Source: Pseudogracilibacillus auburnensis
GTDB taxonomy: Bacteria > Bacillota > Bacilli > Bacillales > Amphibacillaceae
Length of the DNA stretch: 64,000 bases
Reading direction: 5' to 3'
NCBI RefSeq assembly: GCF_003201975.1
Contig: NZ_QJJQ01000005.1
Span: 1 to 64,000, forward strand
Part shown: positions 1-10,273 of the stretch, piece by piece
Position numbering within the stretch: the stretch's first letter is position 1
Layout of the letters: every line of letters begins with the position of its first letter
Translations under genes and position numbers: made by a program
Notes under the pieces: model-generated
Database searches by the model: none
What the model saw: the letters and a program-made list of their open reading frames with translations, nothing else
What the model was told of the DNA's origin: nothing

Positions 1-471
1 TATATTTAAATCCAATTCTTGATCTTTATAATGGTGAAATTATTGCCTATGAAATGAAGAAACGTCCAACTTTAGATCTTGTCATGGACCCTTTGAAAGA
101 AACGATCGGGATAATAAAGAATCGTGCAACTTATCGCACCACCATTCATTCAGACCAGGGCTGGCATTATCAACACAACCAATGGGTCAAGACATTAAAA
201 GAAAATAAAGTGTTTCAAAGTATGTCACGTAAAGCAACCTGCGCAGACAATGCTTCGATGGAGAATTTCTTTGGCATTTTAAAGCAAGAAATGTATTACG
301 GAGAAGAATTAGTAAGCTATGGAGAATTAAGAAGACGGATTGAAGAATATATCTACTGGTACAACCATGAACGATCAAAAGAAAAATTGGCTGGATTGAG
401 TCCAGTCGAATACCGAACTCAATCCAGCCAATCAGCTTCATAATAAAAACTCTAACTTTTGGGGGTAACCA
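1..471 (+). mobile_element. IS3-family insertion sequence, right-hand part
   Basis: The window opens inside an IS. The transposase frame runs to 443 and is followed by a short tail with the string CTAACTTTTGGGGG and an end near the CA at 470-471. That resembles IS3-family (IS150-like) right ends, which often read CTAACTTTTTGGGG. The left end and any target duplication lie outside the window, so the exact boundary is inferred. Confidence 0.75.
3..443 (+). CDS. IS3-family transposase OrfB, C-terminal part
   Basis: This is the 3' end of a DDE transposase (rve integrase core) that moves the IS by cut-and-copy chemistry. The reading frame is open from base 3, so the gene starts outside the window. 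The second catalytic Asp is in HSDQGW and the catalytic Glu in SMENFFG, with 35 residues between them, the DD(35)E spacing of the IS3 family. The C-terminus has the usual YNHERSKEKLAGLSPVEYR block, which ends most IS150-group OrfB proteins. The frame is intact to its stop codon, so this part shows no decay. The first Asp and the OrfA/frameshift region are not visible, so activity cannot be judged. Confidence 0.93.
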   Translation, partial: YLNPILDLYNGEIIAYEMKKRPTLDLVMDPLKETIGIIKNRATYRTTIHSDQGWHYQHNQWVKTLKENKVFQSMSRKATCADNASMENFFGILKQEMYYGEELVSYGELRRRIEEYIYWYNHERSKEKLAGLSPVEYRTQSSQSAS

Positions 472-490
472 CCCTTTAGGGGGTGTTTTT
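469..490 (+). terminator. Possible terminator at the IS right end
   Basis: CACCC (470-474) pairs with GGGTG (481-485) and is followed by five T residues. The stem is short. It begins in the last bases of the IS and would end transposase transcription. Confidence 0.45.
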
Positions 491-587
491 ATGGTTGAGT
501 CAATTCATAATAGACTACCTAGAACAACAAACAAACGTATAATGTTATCGTTCGTTTTTACATCTTATAAAATTTTGTCTGGAACGG

Positions 588-721
588 CAGGTGGTCGACT
601 CCTAGATAAGACCCCGCAATATCGAAAGATTACAGACTAAAACCGCCCTTTGCGGGCAACGTCTGCATACCCCTTGCCAGGGCAGGAGGCTTATCAGCCG
701 CCAGCGGAAAGCGACCACCTG
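588..721. repeat. Hairpin-arm interspersed element, copy A
   Basis: The arms CAGGTGGTCG (588-597) and CGACCACCTG (712-721) are perfect inverted repeats. They enclose a GC-rich body containing GACTCCT, GGCAGGAGGCTTATCAGCCG and GCGGAAAGCG. The body resembles the other copies in this window (8271, 9555, 18075, 18273, 29271, 29679) but the arms are unique to this copy. Confidence 0.8.
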
Positions 722-743
722 GAGTGAAAGCCTTTTTCTCAAG

Positions 744-775
744 CAATATAGTTCGATTTTTGAAGCACTATATTG
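744..775. other. Inverted repeat between the IS and the hydrolase gene
   Basis: CAATATAGT (744-752) and ACTATATTG (767-775) are a perfect 9-bp inverted repeat without a following T-tract. The next bases, TGAATGATGAAATTGATTC (774-792), recur exactly at 25680-25698, so the hairpin is probably part of another dispersed repeat. The rest of the gap up to 966 shows nothing further that I can name. Confidence 0.5.
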
Positions 776-969
776 AATGATGAAATTGATTCGGTTAAAC
801 ATAGTGAACAGTTTAAAATAAAACTCATCACCAAGTATGTACTTGGAAATCACACGCCTATTGTAATTATTTTCTTTCATAATCTGCATAAGTGATGAAT
901 TCTCTTTTCATACCATTTTGTGTATGTATATGTTAATATTGGATTAAACAGGAATGTAAAGGAGTAATG

Positions 970-2001
970 ATGAAAAACAGGATTGAAAGCCTTTTAGAGT
1001 CTAAGCTTCATAGAGAAAACGAAAAAATTTTACTAGGGATTATTAATCAAAATGGGCGTGAATTGTACTCTGTAGGTCTTGATAAACATTCCAATGTAGC
1101 AATGGAGGACAAAATTTTTGAAATAGGTTCTATTTCAAAAGTGTTTACAGCTGTTTTATTACAAACAATGGTAAGAGATAATATTATTCAGTTGGATGAG
1201 CCTATTGTACATTATAACCCTGAGTATCAACGAGCATTTGGTAAAGATATGACGTTAAGAAACTTAGTGACTCATACATCAAATTTACCTAGAGAAGCTT
1301 CCAATCTTAAAGTGAAAGACCGAATGAACCCTTATGCTTCATACGAGAGTAAAGATTTGGAACATTTTTTATTAAACCATAAGTTAAGAAGGACTAAACA
1401 AAAATGGAAATATTCGAATGTTGGTTATGGATTTTTAGGTAATTTACTAACAGAATTGATTGGTAAGAACTTTGAAGATACCATTCGGGATCGGATTTGT
1501 AAACCTCTTCATATGAATAATACATTCATTCATATCAATGACGAACATGAAGATAAGTTAATTAAATCGTATCAGAAAAAGAAGGAAATTCCTCCGCTTT
1601 CCATTCCATCCTTGGCAGGGGCAGGAGCATTAAGAAGTACCATGCATGATATGTTTCTATTTTTAGAAGCTAATTTAGGACTGCTCAACACTCCTTTACT
1701 TCAAGATTTTAATCTAACTCATAAAAAACAACATAAAATTAATAAAAATACTCATATGGGACTTGGATGGATAATTTCTCAGGATAAAGAGACAGGCGAA
1801 ATAATTCATTGGCATACTGGCGGATCAGTTGGATTTAATACGTATATTGGCATAAAAAAAGAAAAACAATTAGGCATTATCGTTGCTACTACTAAAAAAC
1901 ATTCTTTGTTTAAATTAATTAGGGTGTTTTTAGGGTTCGGTCAACTCGTTCAAGAAGATATTGCTAATGGGGTATATAAGGTTTTAGCACCTCAATCATA
2001 A
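970..2001 (+). CDS. Serine hydrolase, beta-lactamase/class C PBP-like family
   Basis: The protein belongs to the AmpC/EstB/PBP4* superfamily of serine hydrolases, which includes D-Ala peptidases, esterases and beta-lactamases. The three family motifs are visible: SxxK as SISK near residue 55, YxN as YSN near residue 148, and HTG in the string HWHTGGSVGF near residue 280, replacing KTG. No signal peptide or membrane segment is evident, so a cytoplasmic enzyme is likely, which argues against a periplasmic antibiotic-degrading role. Two ATG codons lie in tandem (967 and 970); the GGAG at 961-964 is better spaced for the second. The gene stands alone between an IS and a repeat-rich gap, which suggests an accessory gene. 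The substrate cannot be deduced. Confidence 0.82.
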   Translation: MKNRIESLLESKLHRENEKILLGIINQNGRELYSVGLDKHSNVAMEDKIFEIGSISKVFTAVLLQTMVRDNIIQLDEPIVHYNPEYQRAFGKDMTLRNLVTHTSNLPREASNLKVKDRMNPYASYESKDLEHFLLNHKLRRTKQKWKYSNVGYGFLGNLLTELIGKNFEDTIRDRICKPLHMNNTFIHINDEHEDKLIKSYQKKKEIPPLSIPSLAGAGALRSTMHDMFLFLEANLGLLNTPLLQDFNLTHKKQHKINKNTHMGLGWIISQDKETGEIIHWHTGGSVGFNTYIGIKKEKQLGIIVATTKKHSLFKLIRVFLGFGQLVQEDIANGVYKVLAPQS

Positions 2002-2009
2002 TTAATGTT

Positions 2010-2130
2010 AACAAAGAACAAAGGCGCAAGTACTCTTACAAGCTAAATGCGCGACACACCACGTGACATTGAACGCGATTTTCGACTGTGGAGGGAGCGC
2101 GGCGGGGACACCGCGTTCCCTTTTCGTTAC
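2010..2130. repeat. Degenerate copy of the AAAGCGCAAGCGC-type repeat
   Basis: The stretch opens with AACAAAGAACAAAGGCGCAAG, close to the start of the repeat at 30198, and contains GC-rich inverted segments (GGGAGCGCGG and CCGCGTTCCC). It fills the gap between the hydrolase and ilvA together with the ilvA terminator. The small minus-strand reading frame across it has no recognisable product. Confidence 0.45.
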
Positions 2131-2260
2131 CTCAAAACTAGGAAATGGATGCATCATCGTGGTCATGCACTCTCTCGTGTGAAAGTTGGAGCAAGATGTA
2201 TCTAATTTCGCAATTGAATTTTTATCCATCGTATAATTAAATATAATTTCCTATAAAACG

Positions 2261-2296
2261 AAAAAATAAGGCTGGGAGTTCCCCTAGCCTTATTTT
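2261..2296 (-). terminator. Terminator of the ilv-leu operon
   Basis: AAAATAAGGCT (2263-2273) and AGCCTTATTTT (2286-2296) form a perfect 11-bp stem just after the ilvA stop, with a T-rich flank on the minus strand. It is the only strong terminator between ilvA and the next gene. Confidence 0.85.
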
Positions 2297-2299
2297 CAT

Positions 2300-3307
2300 C
2301 TATGCTGAATGTTTGTTAGCCAATTGTTGAATTAGTGGGATTTTATCAATGTCAAAATTCCCTCCGCTAACAATCACTCCACAATGCCTTGATTTTATAT
2401 AATCATTATGTGCAAATAATGCGGCAAGTGCTGCTGCTCCAGCACCTTCCATTAATGTTTTATTACGTTCTAGCATATACAGAATGGCGCTTGCTATTTC
2501 TTCTTCTGTAACTGTTACAATATCATCCACATATTGTTTAATAAGTGGCAAAGTGAGCTCACCTGGGTTTTTTACGGCAATTCCTTCTGCTATTGTATCA
2601 GCACGTAGAGGTTTAGTCGGTTTTATATGATGGAAACTGTTATAGGAAGCTGAAATTCGCTCTGCTTGCACACCAATAATTCGGATATTCTTATTTACAT
2701 GCTTCGCAGCTACTGCAATCCCACTTATAAGTCCACCTCCACCTATTGGCACTAGAAATGTGTCAATGCGGTCTTCCTGCCTTAATACTTCCATTGCAAT
2801 CGTTCCTTGACCAGCCATCACATCGTAATCATCAAATGGATGTACATATGTTGCACCTGTTTCCTTTTGCCTTTCCATTGATGCTTCATATGCTTCTTGA
2901 AAAGAGCTACCAACTAATACAACTTCTGCACCGTAATTTTGGGTTGCTTCAATTTTACTATGCGGGGTTTTTTCGGGCATATAAATCGTTGCTTTCACCC
3001 CAAGCTTTCTTGATGCATATGCGACTCCTTGTGCATGATTACCAGCGGAAGCTGTAATAACACCTTTTTCGAGTTGCTCATTTGTCAGTTGCATTAATTT
3101 AAATGTGGCACCTCTAAATTTAAATGCTCCTGTTTTTTGTTGGTTCTCCATTTTGAAGTATACCTTTTTGTTGACGATTCGATTTGTCGTTTCCGATGTA
3201 ATTAATGGTGTTCGGTGAACGATCGGCTTTAAACGTTCTAACGCCTTATAAATTTTTTCACCCGTTAATAAATCCCCAATTAGTCCACACTCCCTAGCTA
3301 GATCCAC
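2300..3307 (-). CDS. ilvA: Threonine deaminase, short form without regulatory domain
   Basis: PLP enzyme that deaminates L-threonine to 2-oxobutanoate, the entry to isoleucine synthesis. The PLP lysine lies in KTGAFKFRGA near residue 59, and the phosphate-binding glycine loop is PIGGGGLISG near residue 190. The protein ends about residue 335, directly after the catalytic fold (VIVSGGNFD plus a short helix). B. subtilis-type IlvA is about 420 residues and carries a C-terminal ACT-like domain for isoleucine/valine feedback; that domain is absent here, as in catabolic TdcB. It is last in the leu operon, 9 bp after leuD. The GTG start at 3307 has a weak ribosome site, so the true start may be a few codons inside. 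Confidence 0.9.
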   Translation of the reverse strand: MDLARECGLIGDLLTGEKIYKALERLKPIVHRTPLITSETTNRIVNKKVYFKMENQQKTGAFKFRGATFKLMQLTNEQLEKGVITASAGNHAQGVAYASRKLGVKATIYMPEKTPHSKIEATQNYGAEVVLVGSSFQEAYEASMERQKETGATYVHPFDDYDVMAGQGTIAMEVLRQEDRIDTFLVPIGGGGLISGIAVAAKHVNKNIRIIGVQAERISASYNSFHHIKPTKPLRADTIAEGIAVKNPGELTLPLIKQYVDDIVTVTEEEIASAILYMLERNKTLMEGAGAAALAALFAHNDYIKSRHCGVIVSGGNFDIDKIPLIQQLANKHSA

Positions 3308-3316
3308 TTACTAATA

Positions 3317-3901
3317 CTATAATGTAGTTTGTTCATATTTACTAATTTTATCTTCTAATTGCAATGTTAATGCTATTTCATCCCAACCATTTAATAAATT
3401 TTGACGATTGTATTCTGGGATATCAAAAGCAATTTGCAGATTGTTATTATCTGTAATTGTTTTTTCTTCTAAATCAACCGTTAATGTTAATTCAGATTGT
3501 GCCGCTTGTTCTAACCATTTATTCACTTGCTCCTCATCCACTTTGATCGGAACAAGTCCATTTTTAAAGGAGTTATTATAAAAAATATCGGCAAAACTTG
3601 GTGCGATAATAACACGAAAACCAAAGTCCATCAATGACCAAGGAGCATGCTCTCTTGATGATCCACAGCCAAAATTATCGCCTGCAATTAAGATCGATGC
3701 ATGTTCATATTTAGGGTCATTTAAACTAAAGCTCTCTCTTTTATTACCTTCATCATCAAATCGCCAATGGTAAAATAAAAACTGTCCAAACCCCGTTCTT
3801 TCAATTCGTTTTAAGAATTGTTTCGGAATGATTTGGTCTGTATCTACATTCGTTCGATTTAATGGATAAACAAGACCTGTATGATTCTTGATTGCTTCCA
3901 T
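3317..3901 (-). CDS. leuD: 3-isopropylmalate dehydratase, small subunit
   Basis: Pairs with LeuC to isomerise 2-isopropylmalate to 3-isopropylmalate in leucine synthesis. The N-terminal NRTNVDTDQIIPKQFL and the AGDNFGCGSSREHAPW loop are signatures of the aconitase swivel domain. At 194 residues the length is typical. It starts 13 bp after leuC with the ribosome site AAGGGTGG. The C-terminal tail (KISKYEQTTL) is unremarkable. Confidence 0.97.
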   Translation of the reverse strand: MEAIKNHTGLVYPLNRTNVDTDQIIPKQFLKRIERTGFGQFLFYHWRFDDEGNKRESFSLNDPKYEHASILIAGDNFGCGSSREHAPWSLMDFGFRVIIAPSFADIFYNNSFKNGLVPIKVDEEQVNKWLEQAAQSELTLTVDLEEKTITDNNNLQIAFDIPEYNRQNLLNGWDEIALTLQLEDKISKYEQTTL

Positions 3902-3914
3902 GATGCCACCCTTT

Positions 3915-5321
3915 CTAATTTACCGCTTCCTTATATGTGCGGACATCGACAAAATGTCCTTCAATAGCTGCTGCTGCTGCCATTTCTGGGCTGACTAAAT
4001 GTGTTCTCGCTCCATTTCCTTGACGACCTTCAAAATTACGATTTGATGTGGAAGCACATCTACCGCCAGGAGGAACGATATCATCGTTCATTCCTAAACA
4101 CATACTGCAACCTGCATCCCGCCATTCAAAACCCGCATCTTTAAAGATCTGATCGATTCCTTCTTCTTCAGCTTGCATTTTTACTAAGAAAGAACCAGGT
4201 ACAACAATGGCACGCACAGTGTCTTTCACTTTTTTTCCTTGTACAATTTTTGCCGCTTTTCTTAAATCATTCATACGCGAATTTGTACAAGATCCGATAA
4301 ACACGTGGTCGACCTCAATGGATGTAATTGCTTGATTTTCTTCTAATCCCATATATTCAAGTGCTAACTTTACTTCCTCTTGATTCGAAACATTAGCTAG
4401 TGTTGGTGTATGACCATTTATAGGAACACCCATTCCAGGGTTGGTCCCCCATGTCACTTGTGGTTCTACCTCATCTGCATGAATCGTTAATACTTTATCG
4501 TAAGTTGCACCTTCGTCTGTCGCAAGTGCTAACCATTCTTTTGCCAACTGATCAAATGTTTCTCCTTTTGGCACATGCCTTTTACCACGTAAAAATTCTA
4601 CCGTTGTTTGATCAGGACTAATGAGACCCGCACGTGCACCTGCTTCAATAGACATGTTACAAATCGTCATACGCTCTTCCATGGAAAGTTTTCGAATTGC
4701 TTCACCAGTATATTCAATAATATAACCAGTTCCCATACGGACGCCGAATTTTGCAATAATTGCTAAAATTAAGTCCTTTGCGGTGACGCCAGGTCCTAAG
4801 TCACCTTCCACACGTACATTTAATGTTTTTGGCTTTTCTTGCCATAAGGTTTGGGTAGCAAAAACATGCTCAACCTCACTTGTTCCTATTCCAAATGCAA
4901 TTGCTCCAAATGCTCCATGTGTCGAAGTATGACTATCCCCACAAACGATTGTTTTCCCTGGTTGCGTTAATCCAAGCTGTGGTCCAATTACATGGACAAT
5001 ACCTTGGTCAGGATGATGCATATCTGCGAGTGTAATGCCAAATTCTTCACAGTTTTTCGTTAATGTGTCTACTTGTAATTTGGCAATGGGATCTTTAATT
5101 TCATCCCGATTTAGTGTTGGCACATTATGGTCCATCGTGGCAAAAGTTAAATCTGGTCTGCGAACCTTTCTATTTGCCAATCTTAACCCTTCAAATGCCT
5201 GTGGTGATGTTACTTCATGAATTAAATGTAAATCTATATAGATTAAATCAGGCTTTCCTGCCTCTTCGTGTACGACCTTCTTTTCCCAAACTTTCTCAAT
5301 AATCGTTTTAGGCTTTGCCAT
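3915..5321 (-). CDS. leuC: 3-isopropylmalate dehydratase, large subunit
   Basis: Aconitase-family 4Fe-4S enzyme of leucine synthesis. Cluster cysteines are visible in IGSCTNSR near residue 346 and in the pair [11 protein letters not shown] near residue 410. The substrate/cofactor loops [12 protein letters not shown] and [12 protein letters not shown] are intact. The length of 468 residues is normal. It starts with a clear ribosome site (GGAGGTG) 24 bp downstream of leuB and leads into leuD, with which it forms the enzyme. Confidence 0.97.
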   Translation of the reverse strand: MAKPKTIIEKVWEKKVVHEEAGKPDLIYIDLHLIHEVTSPQAFEGLRLANRKVRRPDLTFATMDHNVPTLNRDEIKDPIAKLQVDTLTKNCEEFGITLADMHHPDQGIVHVIGPQLGLTQPGKTIVCGDSHTSTHGAFGAIAFGIGTSEVEHVFATQTLWQEKPKTLNVRVEGDLGPGVTAKDLILAIIAKFGVRMGTGYIIEYTGEAIRKLSMEERMTICNMSIEAGARAGLISPDQTTVEFLRGKRHVPKGETFDQLAKEWLALATDEGATYDKVLTIHADEVEPQVTWGTNPGMGVPINGHTPTLANVSNQEEVKLALEYMGLEENQAITSIEVDHVFIGSCTNSRMNDLRKAAKIVQGKKVKDTVRAIVVPGSFLVKMQAEEEGIDQIFKDAGFEWRDAGCSMCLGMNDDIVPPGGRCASTSNRNFEGRQGNGARTHLVSPEMAAAAAIEGHFVDVRTYKEAVN

Positions 5322-5345
5322 ATGAACACCTCCGCTTTTATGGCA

Positions 5346-6407
5346 TTATAAATTACTAATGACCGTTTCCGTCATTTCCTTTGTACCAACTTCTTTTCCA
5401 TGATGTATTTTTAAGTCAGCAGTATGAATGCCTTGCTCTAAACTTTCCTCTACTGCTTTTTCAATGGCTGTTGCTTCTTCATTTAAATCAAATGAATAAC
5501 GGAGCATCATAGCAGATGAGAGAATCATTCCAAGCGGGTTTGCAATTCCTTTCCCTGCAATATCAGGTGCAGAGCCATGTACAGGTTCATATAATCCGAT
5601 TGTTTCAGATAAACTTGCAGAAGGAAGCATTCCGATCGATCCAGTTAGAACAGAACCTTCGTCACTTAAAATATCACCGAATAAGTTTTCTGTTACGATA
5701 ACATCAAAACTTGTTGGATCAGTGATTAACTTCATTGCTGCTGAATCAACTAACATATGATCCACTTTGACATCAGGATAATCTTTCCTTTTTTCCTCAA
5801 CAATTTCTCTCCATAAACGACTAGACTCTAATACATTTGCTTTATCGACAGATGTTAAATGTTTATTTCTAATTCTTGCACTTTCAAATCCTTTTTCAAC
5901 AATTCGTTCTATTTCGTTACGATGATATAACAAAGTATCAACTGCCACATTGCCATCTTCACGTCTTTCTCGAGGTGTTCCGAAATATAGACCTCCAGTA
6001 AGCTCACGAACAATGTAAATATCGCTTCCTTTAATCACCGATTCTTTCAGTGGCGAGGCATGTAATAGTGGCTCAAACCCTTTAATTGGTCTAATATTTG
6101 CATATAAGTTCAATGCTTTACGAATTTTTAATAGCCCTTGTTCTGGACGAAGATGTGGTGGCAAGGAATCCCATTTTGGTCCACCAATTGCCCCTAATAA
6201 TATGGCATCTGCTTTTAAACATGCATTTACTGTTTCGTCTGTTAATGGTTCACCATCTTTCTCATAAGATGTACCACCAATTTCATATTGTTCAAAGTTG
6301 AACTTATGATTAAATTTTTCGGCTACTTTCGTTAAAACTTGGATACTTGCATCCATGATTTCTTGACCAATTCCGTCTCCTGGAAGTACGACGATATTTT
6401 TTTCCAT
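5346..6407 (-). CDS. leuB: 3-isopropylmalate dehydrogenase
   Basis: NAD-dependent oxidative decarboxylation of 3-isopropylmalate to 2-oxoisocaproate. Family landmarks: IVVLPGDGIGQE at the N-terminus, RELTGGLYFG near residue 135, the metal-binding aspartates in TENLFGDILSDE near residue 240, and the NAD-specific EPVHGSAPDIAG near residue 275. The frame can be extended to a GTG at 6416, but AGGAGGG sits only 2 bp from that codon and is better placed for the ATG at 6407, which also matches the family N-terminus. It follows leuA across a 233-bp gap filled by a repeat element. Confidence 0.96.
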   Translation of the reverse strand: MEKNIVVLPGDGIGQEIMDASIQVLTKVAEKFNHKFNFEQYEIGGTSYEKDGEPLTDETVNACLKADAILLGAIGGPKWDSLPPHLRPEQGLLKIRKALNLYANIRPIKGFEPLLHASPLKESVIKGSDIYIVRELTGGLYFGTPRERREDGNVAVDTLLYHRNEIERIVEKGFESARIRNKHLTSVDKANVLESSRLWREIVEEKRKDYPDVKVDHMLVDSAAMKLITDPTSFDVIVTENLFGDILSDEGSVLTGSIGMLPSASLSETIGLYEPVHGSAPDIAGKGIANPLGMILSSAMMLRYSFDLNEEATAIEKAVEESLEQGIHTADLKIHHGKEVGTKEMTETVISNL

Positions 6408-6450
6408 ATTGTCCACTCCCTCCTACATTTATGATTGTATTATTTTATTT

Positions 6451-6683
6451 AGAGGTTATTAAAAGGTCCGGTAAAAAATGACAATTCGTATTTCTTTGGC
6501 GGTTAAGAAAGTATTAATCCTTTCTTACTGCATAAGCGTAACTAAGGCATTTGCAGTGGCTAATGCCAAGTTTTCTAATTGGCTTGCCTTTCCGCTACTC
6601 ACGTATTAAAATGAATACGCTCCGTCGCTCAATGCTACGCCGCCTCGAACTACTCGGTCCTTTTTATCCTCCTTTTTGTAATC
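6451..6683 (-). repeat. Composite MITE between leuA and leuB, overlapping the end of leuA
   Basis: Read on the minus strand, this matches the 63.0-kb element at both ends: CAAAAAGGnnGATAAAAAGG at the leuA side and CATTTTTTACCGGACCTTTT with a TIR-like AGAGGTTATTAAAAGGTCC at the leuB side (6451-6469). Between the halves (about 6498-6577) sits the second repeat (TTAGAAAACTTGGCATT ... AAGAAAG/CTTTCTT). The leuA stop codon (6650-6652) lies inside the element. See findings. Confidence 0.8.
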
Positions 6684-8230
6684 GCACTATTATTATTAAT
6701 ATTCGTTTGTTTTTGAATGACGTAGCGATTTACTGCATTCAAAAAGGCGTTTGCTGATGCTTCAATTACGTCTTGCGCAGACCCTCTACCATTCATTTGC
6801 TCTCCATTTACAAGGAGTTGAACATTAGACTGTGCTAATGCATCTTTACCTCCGCCAACGGAGCTAATCTGATAATCTACTACTTCTAATTCTTCTGAGA
6901 TGAGTTTGTCAAGTGTTGCATATAATGCTTCTACACTGCCACTACCTGTACATGCTTCCTGTATAATAGTATGTTCAGGTGTTTTTAATACAACTGTTGC
7001 TGTTGGTATATTATTGGAACCATATTGAACTTGAAACATTTCGAGCTCATATTTATCTACAGACGAAGAGTCCGTTTGAATCTCTGTTAAAATCGTAAAT
7101 AAATCATCATCTGTCACTTCTTTTTTACGATCTGTTAAAAGCTTAAACTGTTCAAATGCTTCTTTCAGTTTTTCATCTGTTAGTTCATATCCCATTTCTT
7201 TTACTTTATCATTAAAAGCATGGCGCCCGGAATGCTTTCCTAAAAACAGTACATTTGAAGATAAACCGATTAATTCCGGTGTAATAATTTCATATGTTTC
7301 CGCATGTTTTAAGACACCATCTTGGTGGATCCCAGATTCATGAGCAAAAGCATTTTTACCAACGATAGCTTTATTCGCTTGAATTTGCATACCTGTTAAC
7401 TTGGAAACTAAATCACTTGTACGTTTAATTTCACTTAACTTCAGATTTGTTTCATACGGATAGCGATCTGAACGTATTTGGAAGGCTACTGCTAGTTCTT
7501 CCAAAGAAGCATTCCCAGCTCTTTCCCCAATTCCATTTATCGTGCCTTCAATTTGTTTCACACCATTTTCAACAGCCGAAATGGAGTTTGCAACTGCAAG
7601 GCCTAAATCATTATGACAATGACAGGAAAGAATCGCACGATCAATATTTGGTACATTTTCTTTCATGTACTTAAACATTTTTCCGTATTCATCTGGTGTA
7701 GCATAACCAACTGTATCCGGTAAATTAATCACTGTTGCACCAGCATCAATAACTCTTTCAATAATTTGTGCCAGAAAGGCTAAATCAGATCGTGAAGCAT
7801 CTTCTGCTGACCATTGAACTTGTGAAAACTTTTCACTTGCATAACGAACCATGTTAACTGCAAGATCGATTACTTCATCTGGCGACTTTTTTAGTTTATA
7901 AGTCATATGGATAGGTGATGTTGCGAGAAATACGTGTAAGCAAGGTTCGTCGGCACCTTTTAATGCTTCCCAAGCTGCATCAATATCCGATTTCACGGAA
8001 CGCGCAAGCCCTGTTACAGATGTACCTTTAATCGTATCGGCAATCATTTTCACTGCTTCAAAATCGCCTTTGGAGGAAGCGGGAAACCCCGCCTCCATTC
8101 TATCTACTCCAAAGCGTTCTAGTTGTTTAGCAATCTCTAATTTTTCTAATTTATTTAAATTTACACCAGGTGATTGTTCACCATCTCTTAAGGTCGTATC
8201 AAAAATTTGGATTTTCGACAAAATATTCAC
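6650..8230 (-). CDS. leuA: 2-isopropylmalate synthase
   Basis: Condenses acetyl-CoA with 2-oxoisovalerate, the first committed step of leucine synthesis. The catalytic TIM barrel begins at once ([16 protein letters not shown]), with metal ligands in [12 protein letters not shown] near residue 200. The C-terminal leucine-sensing domain ends with [15 protein letters not shown] and [20 protein letters not shown], so feedback control is expected. The final residues (TKRRIKRTE) and the stop codon come from a MITE, see findings. The GTG at 8230 lies 2 bp after AAAAGGAC; the TTG three codons in is better spaced and cannot be excluded. Confidence 0.95.
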   Translation of the reverse strand: MNILSKIQIFDTTLRDGEQSPGVNLNKLEKLEIAKQLERFGVDRMEAGFPASSKGDFEAVKMIADTIKGTSVTGLARSVKSDIDAAWEALKGADEPCLHVFLATSPIHMTYKLKKSPDEVIDLAVNMVRYASEKFSQVQWSAEDASRSDLAFLAQIIERVIDAGATVINLPDTVGYATPDEYGKMFKYMKENVPNIDRAILSCHCHNDLGLAVANSISAVENGVKQIEGTINGIGERAGNASLEELAVAFQIRSDRYPYETNLKLSEIKRTSDLVSKLTGMQIQANKAIVGKNAFAHESGIHQDGVLKHAETYEIITPELIGLSSNVLFLGKHSGRHAFNDKVKEMGYELTDEKLKEAFEQFKLLTDRKKEVTDDDLFTILTEIQTDSSSVDKYELEMFQVQYGSNNIPTATVVLKTPEHTIIQEACTGSGSVEALYATLDKLISEELEVVDYQISSVGGGKDALAQSNVQLLVNGEQMNGRGSAQDVIEASANAFLNAVNRYVIQKQTNINNNSAITKRRIKRTE

Positions 8231-8270
8231 GTCCTTTTGTTGGGTAATCGGAAAATAGTGTGATATCCCC

Positions 8271-8384
8271 GCAAATGGAATATACTCGCTTTCCGTGGGC
8301 GGCTGTTGAGCCTCCTCGAGCTTACGCTCTGCGGGGTCTCATCGATGCCTCTCCTCCCACAGGAGTCTCGTATATTCCATTTGC
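8271..8384. repeat. Hairpin-arm interspersed element, copy B (ilvC-leuA gap)
   Basis: The arms GCAAATGGAATATAC (8271-8285) and GTATATTCCATTTGC (8370-8384) are a perfect 15-bp inverted repeat. The body has GTGGGCGGCTGTTGAGCC, GCGGGGTCTCATC and CCCACAGGAGTCTC, the same module set as the copies at 9555, 29271 and 18273. It occupies most of the untranslated gap inside the operon. Confidence 0.88.
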
Positions 8385-8441
8385 TAGGTGAATTAACATC
8401 CTTATTTTTCACACGATAATCCGAATGCCATTATGTTTATA

Positions 8442-9467
<1,026 letters not shown>

Positions 9468-9554
9468 TTATATTTTTTTATTTTATAAAAATGAAAATAG
9501 TAGATCCATAAACTTAGGATAATCGGGAAACAAAAGGTTCTGCTTCCTAATCCT

Positions 9555-9706
9555 GCAAATGGAACATACTCGCTTTGCTCGTTGCGGGGTCTCACTTAAA
9601 CTATACTTCCCGCGACGGGCAATGTTTATTGCGACGAGTAACCGTAGTCCCAATCTCAAGACGTGATCGCCTTTAGCCGATCAGGAGTCTCGGATATTCC
9701 ATTTGC
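9555..9706. repeat. Hairpin-arm interspersed element, copy C (ilvH-ilvC gap)
   Basis: GCAAATGGAA (9555-9564) and TTCCATTTGC (9697-9706) are perfect arms, extended imperfectly inwards. The arm sequence is almost the same as in copy B on the other side of ilvC. The body contains GCGGGGTCTCA, CAGGAGTCTC and an inserted segment GCAATGTTTATTGCGACGAG like that in the 39.4-kb and 57.9-kb repeats. Confidence 0.85.
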
Positions 9707-9751
9707 TAAAACATTAAAATGCCCTCCACAAGCTAATCAGATACCCTATTT

Positions 9752-10273
9752 TTAGACAGTGAAATGATTTATCTCTGTAACTTGTGCTTGTGGTTGATGT
9801 CCACGTAAAAAGGCAGTGACACCTGTTTTAGCTAATTCTTTAATACCATAAGGGCGGAGTAAAGAAATAAGTGCATCCGTTTTTTCTGGTTTTCCTGTAA
9901 CTTGGATGGTAATGCTATCTTTACTTATATCGATCACTGATGCCCGAAATGGTGTAATTAGCCCTTGAATTTCATTACTTAATTGTGGGGTGCTTGCAAC
10001 TTTTATTAAAGCTAATTCTCTAGCTACAATTGCTTTATCTGTAATATCAGATACTTTAATGACATCGATTTGTTTGTTCAGCTGCTTCGTTAATTGTTCA
10101 ATTTTTTGATGATCACTTACTTCCACAACTAACGTCATTTTCGATATGCCAGGAGTTTCTGTTTCTCCTACTGAAATACTTTCAATATTAAACTGTCTTT
10201 GTTGCAACATTCCTGTCACTCGGTTTAAAACCCCACTACGGTTTTGAACAGTTGCTGTTATAATACGCTTCAT
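9752..10273 (-). CDS. ilvH: Acetolactate synthase, small regulatory subunit
   Basis: ACT-domain subunit that activates IlvB and confers valine inhibition. The N-terminal ACT domain is clear ([20 protein letters not shown], then [10 protein letters not shown]), and the C-terminal ALS_ss_C domain follows from about residue 85. The length of 173 residues is normal for Bacillaceae. It overlaps ilvB by 4 bp (ATGA), which implies translational coupling of the two subunits. Confidence 0.97.
   Translation of the reverse strand: MKRIITATVQNRSGVLNRVTGMLQQRQFNIESISVGETETPGISKMTLVVEVSDHQKIEQLTKQLNKQIDVIKVSDITDKAIVARELALIKVASTPQLSNEIQGLITPFRASVIDISKDSITIQVTGKPEKTDALISLLRPYGIKELAKTGVTAFLRGHQPQAQVTEINHFTV

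Noticed and set aside
187-441. Minus-strand frame inside the transposase
   Set aside because: It is antisense to an intact DDE transposase frame with clear catalytic motifs.
602-889. Minus-strand reading frame of 95 residues before the hydrolase gene
   Set aside because: It runs through hairpin element A and its flank, and has no ribosome site or recognisable family.
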